Positions 27,323 to 34,025 of a stretch of DNA of 38,005 nt are shown piece by piece. Where the stretch lies: positions 1-38,005 of the forward strand of contig CAIRQX010000036.1 of NCBI GenBank assembly GCA_903880855.1, given 5' to 3'. A program made the position numbers and the translations under genes. The stretch comes from an uncultured Burkholderiales bacterium. GTDB lineage: Bacteria > Pseudomonadota > Gammaproteobacteria > Burkholderiales > Burkholderiaceae_C. The notes below the pieces were generated by a model. The model saw nothing but the letters and a program-made list of their open reading frames with translations. It did no database searches and had not been told where the DNA came from. The stretch's first letter is position 1. Every line of letters starts with the position of its first letter.

Positions 27323-27332
27323 TTTATATCAA
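27319..27332. promoter_or_regulatory. FNR box of the ccoNOQP promoter
   Basis: TTGATTTATATCAA matches TTGATNNNNATCAA at all ten fixed positions. Its centre (27325.5) is 41.5 bp upstream of A27367, the start predicted from the -10-like hexamer at 27355. This is the standard class II activation geometry. The box overlaps the last two codons of ccoS. Confidence 0.93.
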
Positions 27333-27354
27333 AGAACCATTTCGCACCTTTCGA

Positions 27355-27360
27355 GACAAT
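27355..27360 (+). promoter_or_regulatory. -10 element of the ccoNOQP promoter
   Basis: GACAAT agrees with TATAAT at four of six positions, including the key A2 and T6. It sits where a class II FNR promoter needs it relative to the box at 27319-27332. The leader would be about 16 bases and includes AAAGGTG as ribosome site (27372-27378). Confidence 0.65.
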
Positions 27361-27382
27361 TTATGCATATGAAAGGTGACAC

Positions 27383-28810
27383 ATGAACCAGACTGATCAA
27401 GCCGTTTACAGCGACACTGTTGTTCGCCAGTTCTCCATCATGGCTGTTGTATGGGGGGTGGTTGGCATGTTGGTAGGTGTGGTGATCGCATCCCAATTGG
27501 CCTGGCCGGAATTGAATTTCGGAATTCCATGGCTCAGCTATGGCCGCTTACGCCCCTTGCATACCAATGCCGTGATTTTTGCCTTCGGCGGCTGTGCATT
27601 GTTTGGCACCAGCTACTACGTGGTGCAGCGCACTTGCCACACCGCTTTGTTTTGGCCAAAACTAGCAGCCGTTACGTTTTGGGGTTGGCAGTTGGTCATT
27701 TTGGCGGCCGCCATCAGTTTGCCTTTGGGTTACACCCAAGGTAAAGAATATGCAGAACTGGAATGGCCTATTGATATCTTGATCGCTGTGGTGTGGGTGT
27801 CATACGCCATTGTTTTCTTTGGAACTTTAGGCATTCGCAAGGTCAAGCATATTTATGTAGCGAACTGGTTCTTCGCTGCTTTCATCATTGCTGTGGCGTT
27901 GTTACACATTGTCAACAGCGCTGCGATTCCCGCAGGTTGGATGAAGTCTTACTCAGCCTATGCTGGCGCGCAAGACGCCATGATCCAGTGGTGGTATGGG
28001 CACAATGCGGTCGGCTTCTTTTTGACAGCTGGCTTTTTGGGAATGATGTATTACTTCATTCCCAAACAAGCTGAGCGCCCGGTGTATTCGTACCGCTTGT
28101 CCATCGTGCACTTTTGGGCGTTGATCTTCACCTATATGTGGGCAGGCCCCCACCACTTGCACTACACCGCATTGCCAGACTGGACGCAGTCATTGGGCAT
28201 GGTTTTCTCGTTGGTGTTGTTGGCGCCTAGTTGGGGCGGCATGATCAACGGCGTCATGACGCTCTCAGGCGCGTGGCATAAATTACGCGATGACCCTGTG
28301 CTACGTTTCTTGATCGTGTCTTTGTCCTTTTACGGTATGTCCACTTTCGAAGGACCCATGATGGCGATCAAAACGGTGAACGCTTTGAGCCACTACACCG
28401 ACTGGACGGTTGGCCATGTGCACTCCGGTGCCTTGGGTTGGGTGGGTTTGGTATCGATGGGTTCCTTGTACTTCTTGATTCCTAAGCTGTTTGGTCAGAA
28501 AAAAATGTACAGCGTGCCTGCTATTGAGTTGCACTTTTGGTTGGCAACGATTGGAATCGTGCTCTACATCGCTGCGATGTGGATTGCGGGTGTGATGCAA
28601 GGTTTGATGTGGCGCGCTATCAACGAAGACGGTACTTTGACTTACACCTTTGTGGAGTCGGTCAAAGCGACGTATCCGTTCTATGTCATCCGTTTTGCAG
28701 GTGGTTTGCTCTATCTCGTAGGTATGTTGATCATGTTGTGGAATGTGATCAAAACAGCCTTGCAAGGTGAGGCGCCATTAGTCTCTATCCCCGCCCCAGC
28801 GCACGCCTAA
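27383..28810 (+). CDS. ccoN: cbb3-type cytochrome c oxidase subunit I (CcoN)
   Basis: CcoN is the catalytic subunit of the high-affinity cbb3 oxidase, with heme b and the b3-CuB centre. All metal ligands are visible: His60 (RPLHTNAV) and His347 for heme b; His207 ([10 protein letters not shown]), His257 and His258 ([10 protein letters not shown]) for CuB; His345 (WTVGHVHSG) for heme b3. Tyr251, the residue expected to be cross-linked to His207, is present. As remembered, these numbers coincide with those of the Pseudomonas stutzeri enzyme. It has twelve helices and 475 residues. It is first in ccoNOQP, with its own FNR promoter. Confidence 0.98.
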   Translation: MNQTDQAVYSDTVVRQFSIMAVVWGVVGMLVGVVIASQLAWPELNFGIPWLSYGRLRPLHTNAVIFAFGGCALFGTSYYVVQRTCHTALFWPKLAAVTFWGWQLVILAAAISLPLGYTQGKEYAELEWPIDILIAVVWVSYAIVFFGTLGIRKVKHIYVANWFFAAFIIAVALLHIVNSAAIPAGWMKSYSAYAGAQDAMIQWWYGHNAVGFFLTAGFLGMMYYFIPKQAERPVYSYRLSIVHFWALIFTYMWAGPHHLHYTALPDWTQSLGMVFSLVLLAPSWGGMINGVMTLSGAWHKLRDDPVLRFLIVSLSFYGMSTFEGPMMAIKTVNALSHYTDWTVGHVHSGALGWVGLVSMGSLYFLIPKLFGQKKMYSVPAIELHFWLATIGIVLYIAAMWIAGVMQGLMWRAINEDGTLTYTFVESVKATYPFYVIRFAGGLLYLVGMLIMLWNVIKTALQGEAPLVSIPAPAHA

Positions 28811-28820
28811 GGAGTTATTG

Positions 28821-29444
28821 ATGTCAGACGAACAATCCAAAGGTTTTTCGCACGCGCGTGTAGAGACCAGCAATTTATTGATGATCGTATTGATTTTGGT
28901 CTCAGTCGCATTCGGCGGCTTGGTAGAAATCGTGCCTTTGTTTTTTCAAAAATCGACTACCGAACCTGTAACAGGTGTCGTGCCTTACACAGCTTTGCAA
29001 CTCGCGGGTCGCGATATCTATGTGCGTGAAGGTTGTTACAACTGCCACTCGCAAATGATTCGGCCTTTCCGTGCAGAGACATTGCGCTACGGCCATTACT
29101 CGGTAGCGGGTGAGTCGGTCTATGACCATCCCTTCCAATGGGGTAGCAAGCGAACAGGCCCAGACTTGGCGCGTGTAGGCGGCAAATACAGCGATGAATG
29201 GCAAGCCATCCATTTGAATAATCCACGTGATTTGGTACCTGAGTCCAATATGCCTGCGTATCCTTGGCTACTGAAAAACACCGTGAATGCTGCTGAGATG
29301 CCAGCGCATATGGGTGCGTTGCGCAAAGTCGGCGTCCCTTATAGCGACCAAGAGATTACCAAGTCTGTCGAAGATGTATCTGGAAAAACCGAAATGCAAG
29401 CGCTTATTGCGTATTTGCAAATGCTCGGATTGGCATTGAAATAA
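28821..29444 (+). CDS. ccoO: cbb3-type cytochrome c oxidase subunit II (CcoO)
   Basis: CcoO is the membrane-anchored mono-heme cytochrome c subunit. A single N-terminal helix (about 18-43) is followed by the heme c site [13 protein letters not shown] (Cys72, Cys75, His76). The axial methionine is in [10 protein letters not shown] (Met144). The length of 207 residues is normal. A TTG at 28818 directly precedes the ATG, and ATG 28821 with the AAGGAG site about seven bases upstream is preferred. ccoO is separate from ccoN (no fusion), ten bases downstream of it. Confidence 0.97.
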   Translation: MSDEQSKGFSHARVETSNLLMIVLILVSVAFGGLVEIVPLFFQKSTTEPVTGVVPYTALQLAGRDIYVREGCYNCHSQMIRPFRAETLRYGHYSVAGESVYDHPFQWGSKRTGPDLARVGGKYSDEWQAIHLNNPRDLVPESNMPAYPWLLKNTVNAAEMPAHMGALRKVGVPYSDQEITKSVEDVSGKTEMQALIAYLQMLGLALK

Positions 29445-29455
29445 AGAGGTGATGT

Positions 29456-29620
29456 ATGGATATCAATGACCTGCGTGCCCTTACAACAGTCCTCTCATTT
29501 GCTGTTTTTATAGGCATCTTGGTGTGGGCTTTTTCAAAGCGCAATAAGCAAGATTTCGAGGAGGCCGCAAGGCTTTCTTTGGACCTCGATGAAGGTCCAA
29601 AACCCTCTCAAAGGAATTGA
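29456..29620 (+). CDS. ccoQ: cbb3-type cytochrome c oxidase subunit CcoQ (FixQ)
   Basis: This 54-residue small subunit has one membrane helix (about residues 8-26, LTTVLSFAVFIGILVWAFS), then the typical KRNKQDFEEAARL segment and a short hydrophilic tail. CcoQ/FixQ proteins share this helix followed by xSxxRKxxFDEAAxLP-like residues and stabilise the oxidase complex. It is too short for most gene-length cut-offs. An AGAGGTG ribosome site precedes ATG 29456 by a few bases. An out-of-frame ATG at 29452 stops at once. It sits 11 bases after ccoO and three bases before ccoP. Confidence 0.94.
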   Translation: MDINDLRALTTVLSFAVFIGILVWAFSKRNKQDFEEAARLSLDLDEGPKPSQRN

Positions 29621-29623
29621 ACC

Positions 29624-30541
29624 ATGAGTGATTTTTCAAGCAACTATTGGTCGATTTTTGTCGCCGTTGTATCGGTACTAGGTATTGTTTACTGTGCTTT
29701 GCTGCTGTGGTTCTCGTCGCAGGTCAAAGTGCAAGTGCACAACCCAGATGACCTGACTACGGGCCATATATGGGATGAAACATTGCAAGAAATGAACAAC
29801 CCACTACCTCGCTGGTGGTTATGGTTGTTTATTTTGACGATGGTGTTTGCCGTGTTTTATTACATCGCCTACCCAGGTTTGGGTAGTTTTGGTGGGCAGT
29901 TGGGTTGGACTTCGCAAAACGAATACGACCAAGAAATCGCCCAAGCCAATAAAGCGCTAGAACCTATCTATGCTGCTTTTGATGCGAAAGCACCAGAGAA
30001 ATTGGCGGGTGACCCTAAAGCGATGGCTGTGGGTGAGCGCTTATTCATGAACAACTGCTCGCAATGCCATGGGTCTGATGCACGAGGATCAAAAGGTTTC
30101 CCTAACCTCACCGACAAAGACTGGTTACATGGTGGAAGTCCAGACAAAATAAATGAGACCATCACCAAAGGGCGTGTAGGACAAATGCCGTCGATGGCTG
30201 CAGCAGTAGGCACTCCAGAAGATGTGCGTAATGTGTCGCAGTATGTGTTGAGTATGTCGGGAAGTCCGCACGACTCAGTGCGCGCAGCTTTAGGTCAAGC
30301 CAAGTTTGGTGCTTGCGCGGCTTGCCACGGCACAGACGGTAAGGGCATTCAGGCTTTGGGCTCTGCCAATTTGACAGACAAAATTTGGTTACACGGTTGG
30401 GGTGAAGAGGCTATCGTATCTATGGTCAATGCTGGAAAAATCAACCAAATGCCTGCTCAAGAGGGACGTTTAACACCCTCACAAATCCACGTGCTCACTG
30501 CCTATGTGTGGGGTTTTTCTAATAAGTCAGTAGCAAAGTAA
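29624..30541 (+). CDS. ccoP: cbb3-type cytochrome c oxidase subunit III (CcoP), diheme
   Basis: CcoP is the diheme cytochrome c that feeds electrons into CcoO and CcoN. Two membrane helices are seen (about 10-32 and 63-85), so this is the longer two-helix form. The heme c sites are CSQCHGSDARGSKG (Cys145, Cys148, His149) and CAACHGTDGKG (Cys231, Cys234, His235), each followed by NLTDKxWLHG repeats. Methionines QMPSM and QMPAQEG supply axial ligands. The length of 305 residues is normal. It ends three bases before the ccoG start, in the same reading phase. Confidence 0.97.
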   Translation: MSDFSSNYWSIFVAVVSVLGIVYCALLLWFSSQVKVQVHNPDDLTTGHIWDETLQEMNNPLPRWWLWLFILTMVFAVFYYIAYPGLGSFGGQLGWTSQNEYDQEIAQANKALEPIYAAFDAKAPEKLAGDPKAMAVGERLFMNNCSQCHGSDARGSKGFPNLTDKDWLHGGSPDKINETITKGRVGQMPSMAAAVGTPEDVRNVSQYVLSMSGSPHDSVRAALGQAKFGACAACHGTDGKGIQALGSANLTDKIWLHGWGEEAIVSMVNAGKINQMPAQEGRLTPSQIHVLTAYVWGFSNKSVAK

Positions 30542-30544
30542 TTT

Positions 30545-31933
30545 TTGTCCAAAGAAGAAGTACTGGTGTCGCTGTATGCGGCATCTAAGAAAATTTATCC
30601 CCGCTCAGTAGAAGGCATCTTTGCCTATTGGCGTTGGGTATTCGTTGCCATCACGCAAGTTATTTTCTATGGCTTGCCATGGATGGAGTGGGGCACGCGC
30701 CAAGCGGTTTTGTTTGATTTGGCATCTAGGCGGTTTTATATCTTCGGCCTGGTGCTGTATCCGCAAGACTTTATCTATCTGACGGGTTTGCTGGTTGTTA
30801 GTGCGCTGTCACTGTTTCTGTTTACTGCTGTCGCTGGCCGTCTATGGTGTGGTTATGCCTGCCCGCAAACTGTTTATAGCGAAATATTCATGTGGATAGA
30901 GCGCAAAGTAGAAGGTGATCGATCGGCGCGTATCCGATTAGATGACGCTAATTTTTCGCTCGAAAAATTAGTCAAGAAATGGTACAAACATTTCCTGTGG
31001 ATCAGCCTATCGATATGGACGGGTTTTACTTTTGTGGGGTACTTCACGCCTATACGAGATTTAGGTATGGAGTTCTTTCATACCACCATGGGCGGTTGGG
31101 AACTGTTTTGGGTGTTTTTCTATGCATTTGCAACTTACGGAAACGCTGGCTTTATGCGCGAGCAGGTCTGCAAATACATGTGCCCGTATGCGCGCTTTCA
31201 AAGCGCTATGTTTGACCACGACACCTTGATCGTTACCTATGACGAAAAGCGTGGCGAGCCACGTGGCGGACGTTCACACCATGCGGACCCTGCCGCTGCC
31301 CACTTAGGCGCTTGTATAGATTGCACCTTGTGCGTGCAAGTATGTCCAACAGGTATTGATATTCGAAAAGGTTTGCAGTACGAATGCATAGGTTGTGGCG
31401 CATGTGCGGATGTTTGCGACAACGTGATGGACAAAATGGGCTATGCACGAGGCTTAGTGCGGTACACCACGCAAAACGCCATGAAGAACAACTGGAGCAC
31501 CCGAGAAATTTGGCAACGTGTGATGCGACCACGTGTACAAATTTACACGATGGTCTTGTTGGCGATTGTTATTGGATTGTTGGTATCGCTAGGTTTGCGT
31601 ACGCCGTTCAAAGTAGATGTGGTGCGTGATCGCTCAACCCTTTCTCGGATTACCGAGGAGGGTACTCTTGAGAATGTCTACCGTTTACAAATCATGAATG
31701 CGTCAGAGCAAGAGCAGACCTACCAATTGAAAGTTCAAGGCTTGCCCAACATCAAAATAGAAACACAGACTGATGTGGTGGTAGCGCCCGCACAGTCACG
31801 TTGGGTGGTGGTGCGGGCGGATATTCCTTACGGATCAACGCCAGCTGGTTCTCATCCGATCCAATTTGAAATACAAGCCGCCAACACGCGTGACTATGTT
31901 GTTGAAAAATCTGTTTTCATTGTTCCGAGGTAA
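30545..31933 (+). CDS. ccoG: Cytochrome c oxidase accessory protein CcoG (FixG/RdxA), polyferredoxin membrane protein
   Basis: CcoG is a membrane Fe-S protein implicated in reducing Cu(II) for cbb3 assembly. It has about five membrane helices, WCGYACPQTVYSEIFMWIER (Cys102, Cys106) and VCKYMCPYARFQS (Cys209, Cys213). Two ferredoxin motifs follow: CIDCTLCVQVCP (257-267) and CIGCGACADVCD (281-291). The C-terminal third is an immunoglobulin-like FixG domain. There is no ATG near the N-terminus, and TTG 30545, three bases after the ccoP stop and without a clear ribosome site, is the best start. This suggests translation coupled to ccoP. A 24-bp inverted repeat lies inside the gene. Confidence 0.95.
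   Translation: MSKEEVLVSLYAASKKIYPRSVEGIFAYWRWVFVAITQVIFYGLPWMEWGTRQAVLFDLASRRFYIFGLVLYPQDFIYLTGLLVVSALSLFLFTAVAGRLWCGYACPQTVYSEIFMWIERKVEGDRSARIRLDDANFSLEKLVKKWYKHFLWISLSIWTGFTFVGYFTPIRDLGMEFFHTTMGGWELFWVFFYAFATYGNAGFMREQVCKYMCPYARFQSAMFDHDTLIVTYDEKRGEPRGGRSHHADPAAAHLGACIDCTLCVQVCPTGIDIRKGLQYECIGCGACADVCDNVMDKMGYARGLVRYTTQNAMKNNWSTREIWQRVMRPRVQIYTMVLLAIVIGLLVSLGLRTPFKVDVVRDRSTLSRITEEGTLENVYRLQIMNASEQEQTYQLKVQGLPNIKIETQTDVVVAPAQSRWVVVRADIPYGSTPAGSHPIQFEIQAANTRDYVVEKSVFIVPR
30948..30971. repeat. Perfect inverted repeat inside ccoG (11-bp arms)
   Basis: The left arm CTAATTTTTCG (30948-30958) and right arm CGAAAAATTAG (30961-30971) are exact reverse complements separated by CT. In RNA this gives about ten base pairs closed by a four-base loop. 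No T-run follows, so it is not a standard terminator. It encodes part of the loop after the first cysteine pair of CcoG (ANFSLEKL). Confidence 0.8.
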
Positions 31934-31936
31934 TTT

Positions 31937-32221
31937 ATGCAAACTCAACCTACCAACATGCAGCCATCATTACCTTGGTGGAGTTATGGCCATGTGTGGT
32001 TAGTCATTGCAGGACCGTTGCTTGTTGTAGTGGCGTGTTTTGTGACGGCCTTTATTGCAATTCGCCATCCCGATCCTGTATTGGCCCAAGACTATTACCG
32101 CCGAGGTTTGAATATCAATAAAACACTGGCAGAACAAAAAGCCTTGCAGTTAGCCCCCGCCTTGGAAACTCGTAACCATGTGATAACGCCTCAACCAGAT
32201 GTTGGAGGTGCTAAGCCATGA
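31937..32221 (+). CDS. ccoH: FixH-family protein CcoH (short form)
   Basis: This 94-residue protein has one membrane helix (about 20-44, VWLVIAGPLLVVVACFVTAFIA), followed by IRHPDPVLAQDYYRRGLNIN, the conserved FixH/CcoH patch after the helix. CcoH is needed for stability or assembly of cbb3 oxidase. FixH proteins in many species are about 150-180 residues long with a periplasmic domain. This one ends soon after the conserved patch, so it is a reduced form. It lies three bases after ccoG, and its TGA overlaps the next gene's ATG (ATGA). Confidence 0.9.
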   Translation: MQTQPTNMQPSLPWWSYGHVWLVIAGPLLVVVACFVTAFIAIRHPDPVLAQDYYRRGLNINKTLAEQKALQLAPALETRNHVITPQPDVGGAKP

Positions 32222-32448
32222 TGGTGACAAAGTATTGGATGTTCATTTTGTGGCCATCATTTCTAATGGCTGGGGTCATGGAAATGTCTGTATTTGCAAT
32301 TGTCGATCCACAGGACTTGCATATATTCAACCAGCCACTTGACTTACCAAGACAAGGAATTTACACCTTGTCTTTTTTTATCTTCTGGATCATTTGCGCA
32401 GCATCGAGTTGCTTGTCGCTTTTCCTGTATGTAGACCCTAAAGATTAG
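32218..32448 (+). CDS. Small two-helix membrane protein at the end of the cco operon, function unknown
   Basis: This is a 76-residue frame starting at ATG 32218, which overlaps the ccoH stop by four bases. Two hydrophobic segments are seen: about 5-28 (YWMFILWPSFLMAGVMEMSV) and about 49-70 (YTLSFFIFWIICAASSCLSL), joined by a polar loop with VDPQDLHIFNQPLDLPRQG. No enzyme or metal motif is present except for a CAASSC pair in the second helix. Similar small proteins after ccoH are remembered from other Burkholderiales but this was not checked. An intrinsic-terminator-like hairpin lies inside the gene at 32349-32379. A role in cbb3 assembly is inferred only from position. Confidence 0.75.
   Translation: MMVTKYWMFILWPSFLMAGVMEMSVFAIVDPQDLHIFNQPLDLPRQGIYTLSFFIFWIICAASSCLSLFLYVDPKD
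32349..32379 (+). terminator. Intrinsic terminator-like hairpin inside the last cco gene
   Basis: The nine-base arms AAGACAAGG (32349-32357) and CCTTGTCTT (32366-32374) are exact complements around an eight-base loop. Five more T follow directly (32375-32379). The T-run is on the plus strand only. It lies within codons of the 76-residue gene, about 70 bases before its stop, and just before convergent fnr. Confidence 0.7.
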
Positions 32449-32453
32449 CCCAC

Positions 32454-33179
32454 TCAGATAGGCTGACAGTTCTGGGTATTCACAATCAATTTAAGAGCGT
32501 CTGGATTCAAAATTCGCACATGGCGCTGCTTGACCTCCACAATACCTTCTTCTACAAACTTTGAGAAAGTACGGCTGACGGTCTCAAGTTTGAGTCCTAA
32601 ATAACTGCCTATTTCTTCGCGTGTCATACGCAACACTAGCTCAGATTGAGAGAACCCTCGCGTATGCAAGCGTTGCACGAGATTGAGTAAAAAGGCGGCT
32701 AAGCGTTCATCGGCACGCATGCTACCTAGCAACAGCATGACGCCATTCTCACGAACGATTTCACGGCTCATGATTTTATGGACGTGTCGTTGCAACGCAT
32801 TGATTTCTCGGGATAAGTCTTCGAGACGGTCAAAATTCATGACGCACACTTCTGCGTCTTCTAGTGCAACGGCGTCACAGGTGTGGTGGTCGCTGACAAT
32901 GCCATCTAAACCAATGACCTCGCCAGCCATTTGAAAACCTGTGACTTGGTCGCGCCCGTCTTCAGCTGCAACCGATGTTTTAAAAAAACCTGTGCGAATC
33001 GCATAGAGGGCAGAAAACTTTTCGCCATTGCGATACAAGCTGTCACCGCGCACTACTTTGCGTCGCGTAGTGACTAAGTCATCCAGACGATTGAGCTCGT
33101 CTTCGTTGAGTCCCAAAGGCATACACAACTCGCGCAAATTGCAGTTGGAGCAGGCTACTTTGATGCTTTGGGTAATCAT
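32454..33179 (-). CDS. fnr: Oxygen-sensing transcription regulator FNR (Crp/Fnr family)
   Basis: This 241-residue regulator has an oxygen-labile [4Fe-4S] cluster. The cluster cysteines are Cys10, Cys13 and Cys19 (C-x2-C-x5-C, as in E. coli FNR) plus Cys101 (HHTCDAV). The cyclic-nucleotide-binding fold is followed by a dimer helix and the HTH region TREEIGSYLGLKLETVSRTF. Its recognition helix holds E-x2-S-R, the residues that read TTGAT half-sites. The frame is open to a GTG at 33260, but ATG 33179 gives the normal N-terminus. It converges on the cco operon with a five-base gap. Its targets at 24872 and 27319 are in the same window. Confidence 0.96.
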   Translation of the reverse strand: MITQSIKVACSNCNLRELCMPLGLNEDELNRLDDLVTTRRKVVRGDSLYRNGEKFSALYAIRTGFFKTSVAAEDGRDQVTGFQMAGEVIGLDGIVSDHHTCDAVALEDAEVCVMNFDRLEDLSREINALQRHVHKIMSREIVRENGVMLLLGSMRADERLAAFLLNLVQRLHTRGFSQSELVLRMTREEIGSYLGLKLETVSRTFSKFVEEGIVEVKQRHVRILNPDALKLIVNTQNCQPI

Positions 33180-33197
33180 GGCGGCTAAGTGATGAGG

Positions 33198-33211
33198 GGG
33201 ATGTTGATCAA
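33198..33211. promoter_or_regulatory. FNR-box-like site in the fnr leader
   Basis: Read on the minus strand, TTGATCAACATCCC keeps eight of the ten fixed positions of TTGATNNNNATCAA, with one perfect half-site. It is centred 25 bases upstream of the fnr ATG and downstream of a CATAAT -10-like hexamer (33235-33240, minus). That position would suit autorepression. Confidence 0.4.
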
Positions 33212-33311
33212 AAGGATGTCTTTTAAAAGTTGCAATTATGTTCCCTTTATTTATGTGCACTTATGTACTCTTCTTGAGTGCTAGGTGTTCACGCTCTTTA
33301 GAATCTCTCAT

Positions 33312-34025
33312 ATGAATACAACCTTGGCGCTGACAGCTTTGCTCATGGGGCTCGCAGGCGGGCCCCATTGCTTAGCGATGTGTGGTGCAGCTTGTGCTGG
33401 TATCGGCCGATCAGCACAAATGCAAGGTGGGGGCTCAGGCGCTCGTGCCATGTTGTTATTTCAATTCGGACGCATTATTGGTTATGGTGCTCTAGGTGCA
33501 CTGGCTGCATCGACAATGCAAGGCGTGGGTTGGCTCAGCACCCAGTCTGCTATTTTTAGACCTGTGTGGACTTTGTTTCATATGTTGGCACTTTTGCTTG
33601 GTTTACTTTTATTGGTGAAAGCTGAGCAACCTTTGGCAGTGGATGTTTTAGGTCGCTGGGTTTGGCAGAAAGTGCAAACTAAAACAGCGCATGTGAAATT
33701 GCGCCACGGTGGCCCTGTCTTGCTTGGAATCGTTTGGGCGTTGTTGCCTTGCGGGTTACTTTACGGCGCTTTGTTAGTTGCGGCACTTACTAACCATCCC
33801 CTTCAAGGTGCTTTGGTAATGTCCTTGTTTGCTTTAGGTAGCGCCATCGTGCTAACAATCGGACCTTGGCTGTGGTTGCGTATGCGTGGCAACGCTAGCT
33901 TGGGCAGCAACAAAGGAGATTGGGGCGTACGACTTGCGGGCCTGACACTGGCACTGACTTCAGGCTGGGCGTTATGGATGGGCTTGGTGGAATACCAAGC
34001 CCCTTGGTGCTTAGTGCCGCAATAA
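33312..34025 (+). CDS. Sulfite exporter TauE/SafE-like (DsbD_2/UreH_2-type) membrane protein
   Basis: This 237-residue membrane protein has about six helices. It begins with LTALLMGLAGGPHCLAMCGAACAG, where the GxxHCxxMCGP-like motif is typical of the UreH_2/DsbD_2 group often annotated as sulfite exporter TauE/SafE. A second family box is VLLGIVWALLPCGLLYGALLVAA. Such genes often accompany cbb3 clusters, and a role in copper or metal handling or thiol transfer for cytochrome assembly has been proposed. The paired cysteines and His suit that, but function is inferred. ATG 33312 is preferred over GTG 33285. The gene is divergent from fnr and overlaps the next convergent gene by 15 bases. Confidence 0.85.
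   Translation: MNTTLALTALLMGLAGGPHCLAMCGAACAGIGRSAQMQGGGSGARAMLLFQFGRIIGYGALGALAASTMQGVGWLSTQSAIFRPVWTLFHMLALLLGLLLLVKAEQPLAVDVLGRWVWQKVQTKTAHVKLRHGGPVLLGIVWALLPCGLLYGALLVAALTNHPLQGALVMSLFALGSAIVLTIGPWLWLRMRGNASLGSNKGDWGVRLAGLTLALTSGWALWMGLVEYQAPWCLVPQ

Noticed and set aside
29453-29466. FNR-like sequence TGTATGGATATCAA at the ccoQ start
   Set aside because: Only one half-site is good, it lies between ccoO and ccoQ inside the operon, and no -10 element is seen at a suitable distance.
33180-33260. N-terminal extension of the fnr frame to GTG 33260
   Set aside because: The added residues do not resemble FNR proteins, and the region looks like a leader with regulatory sequence.
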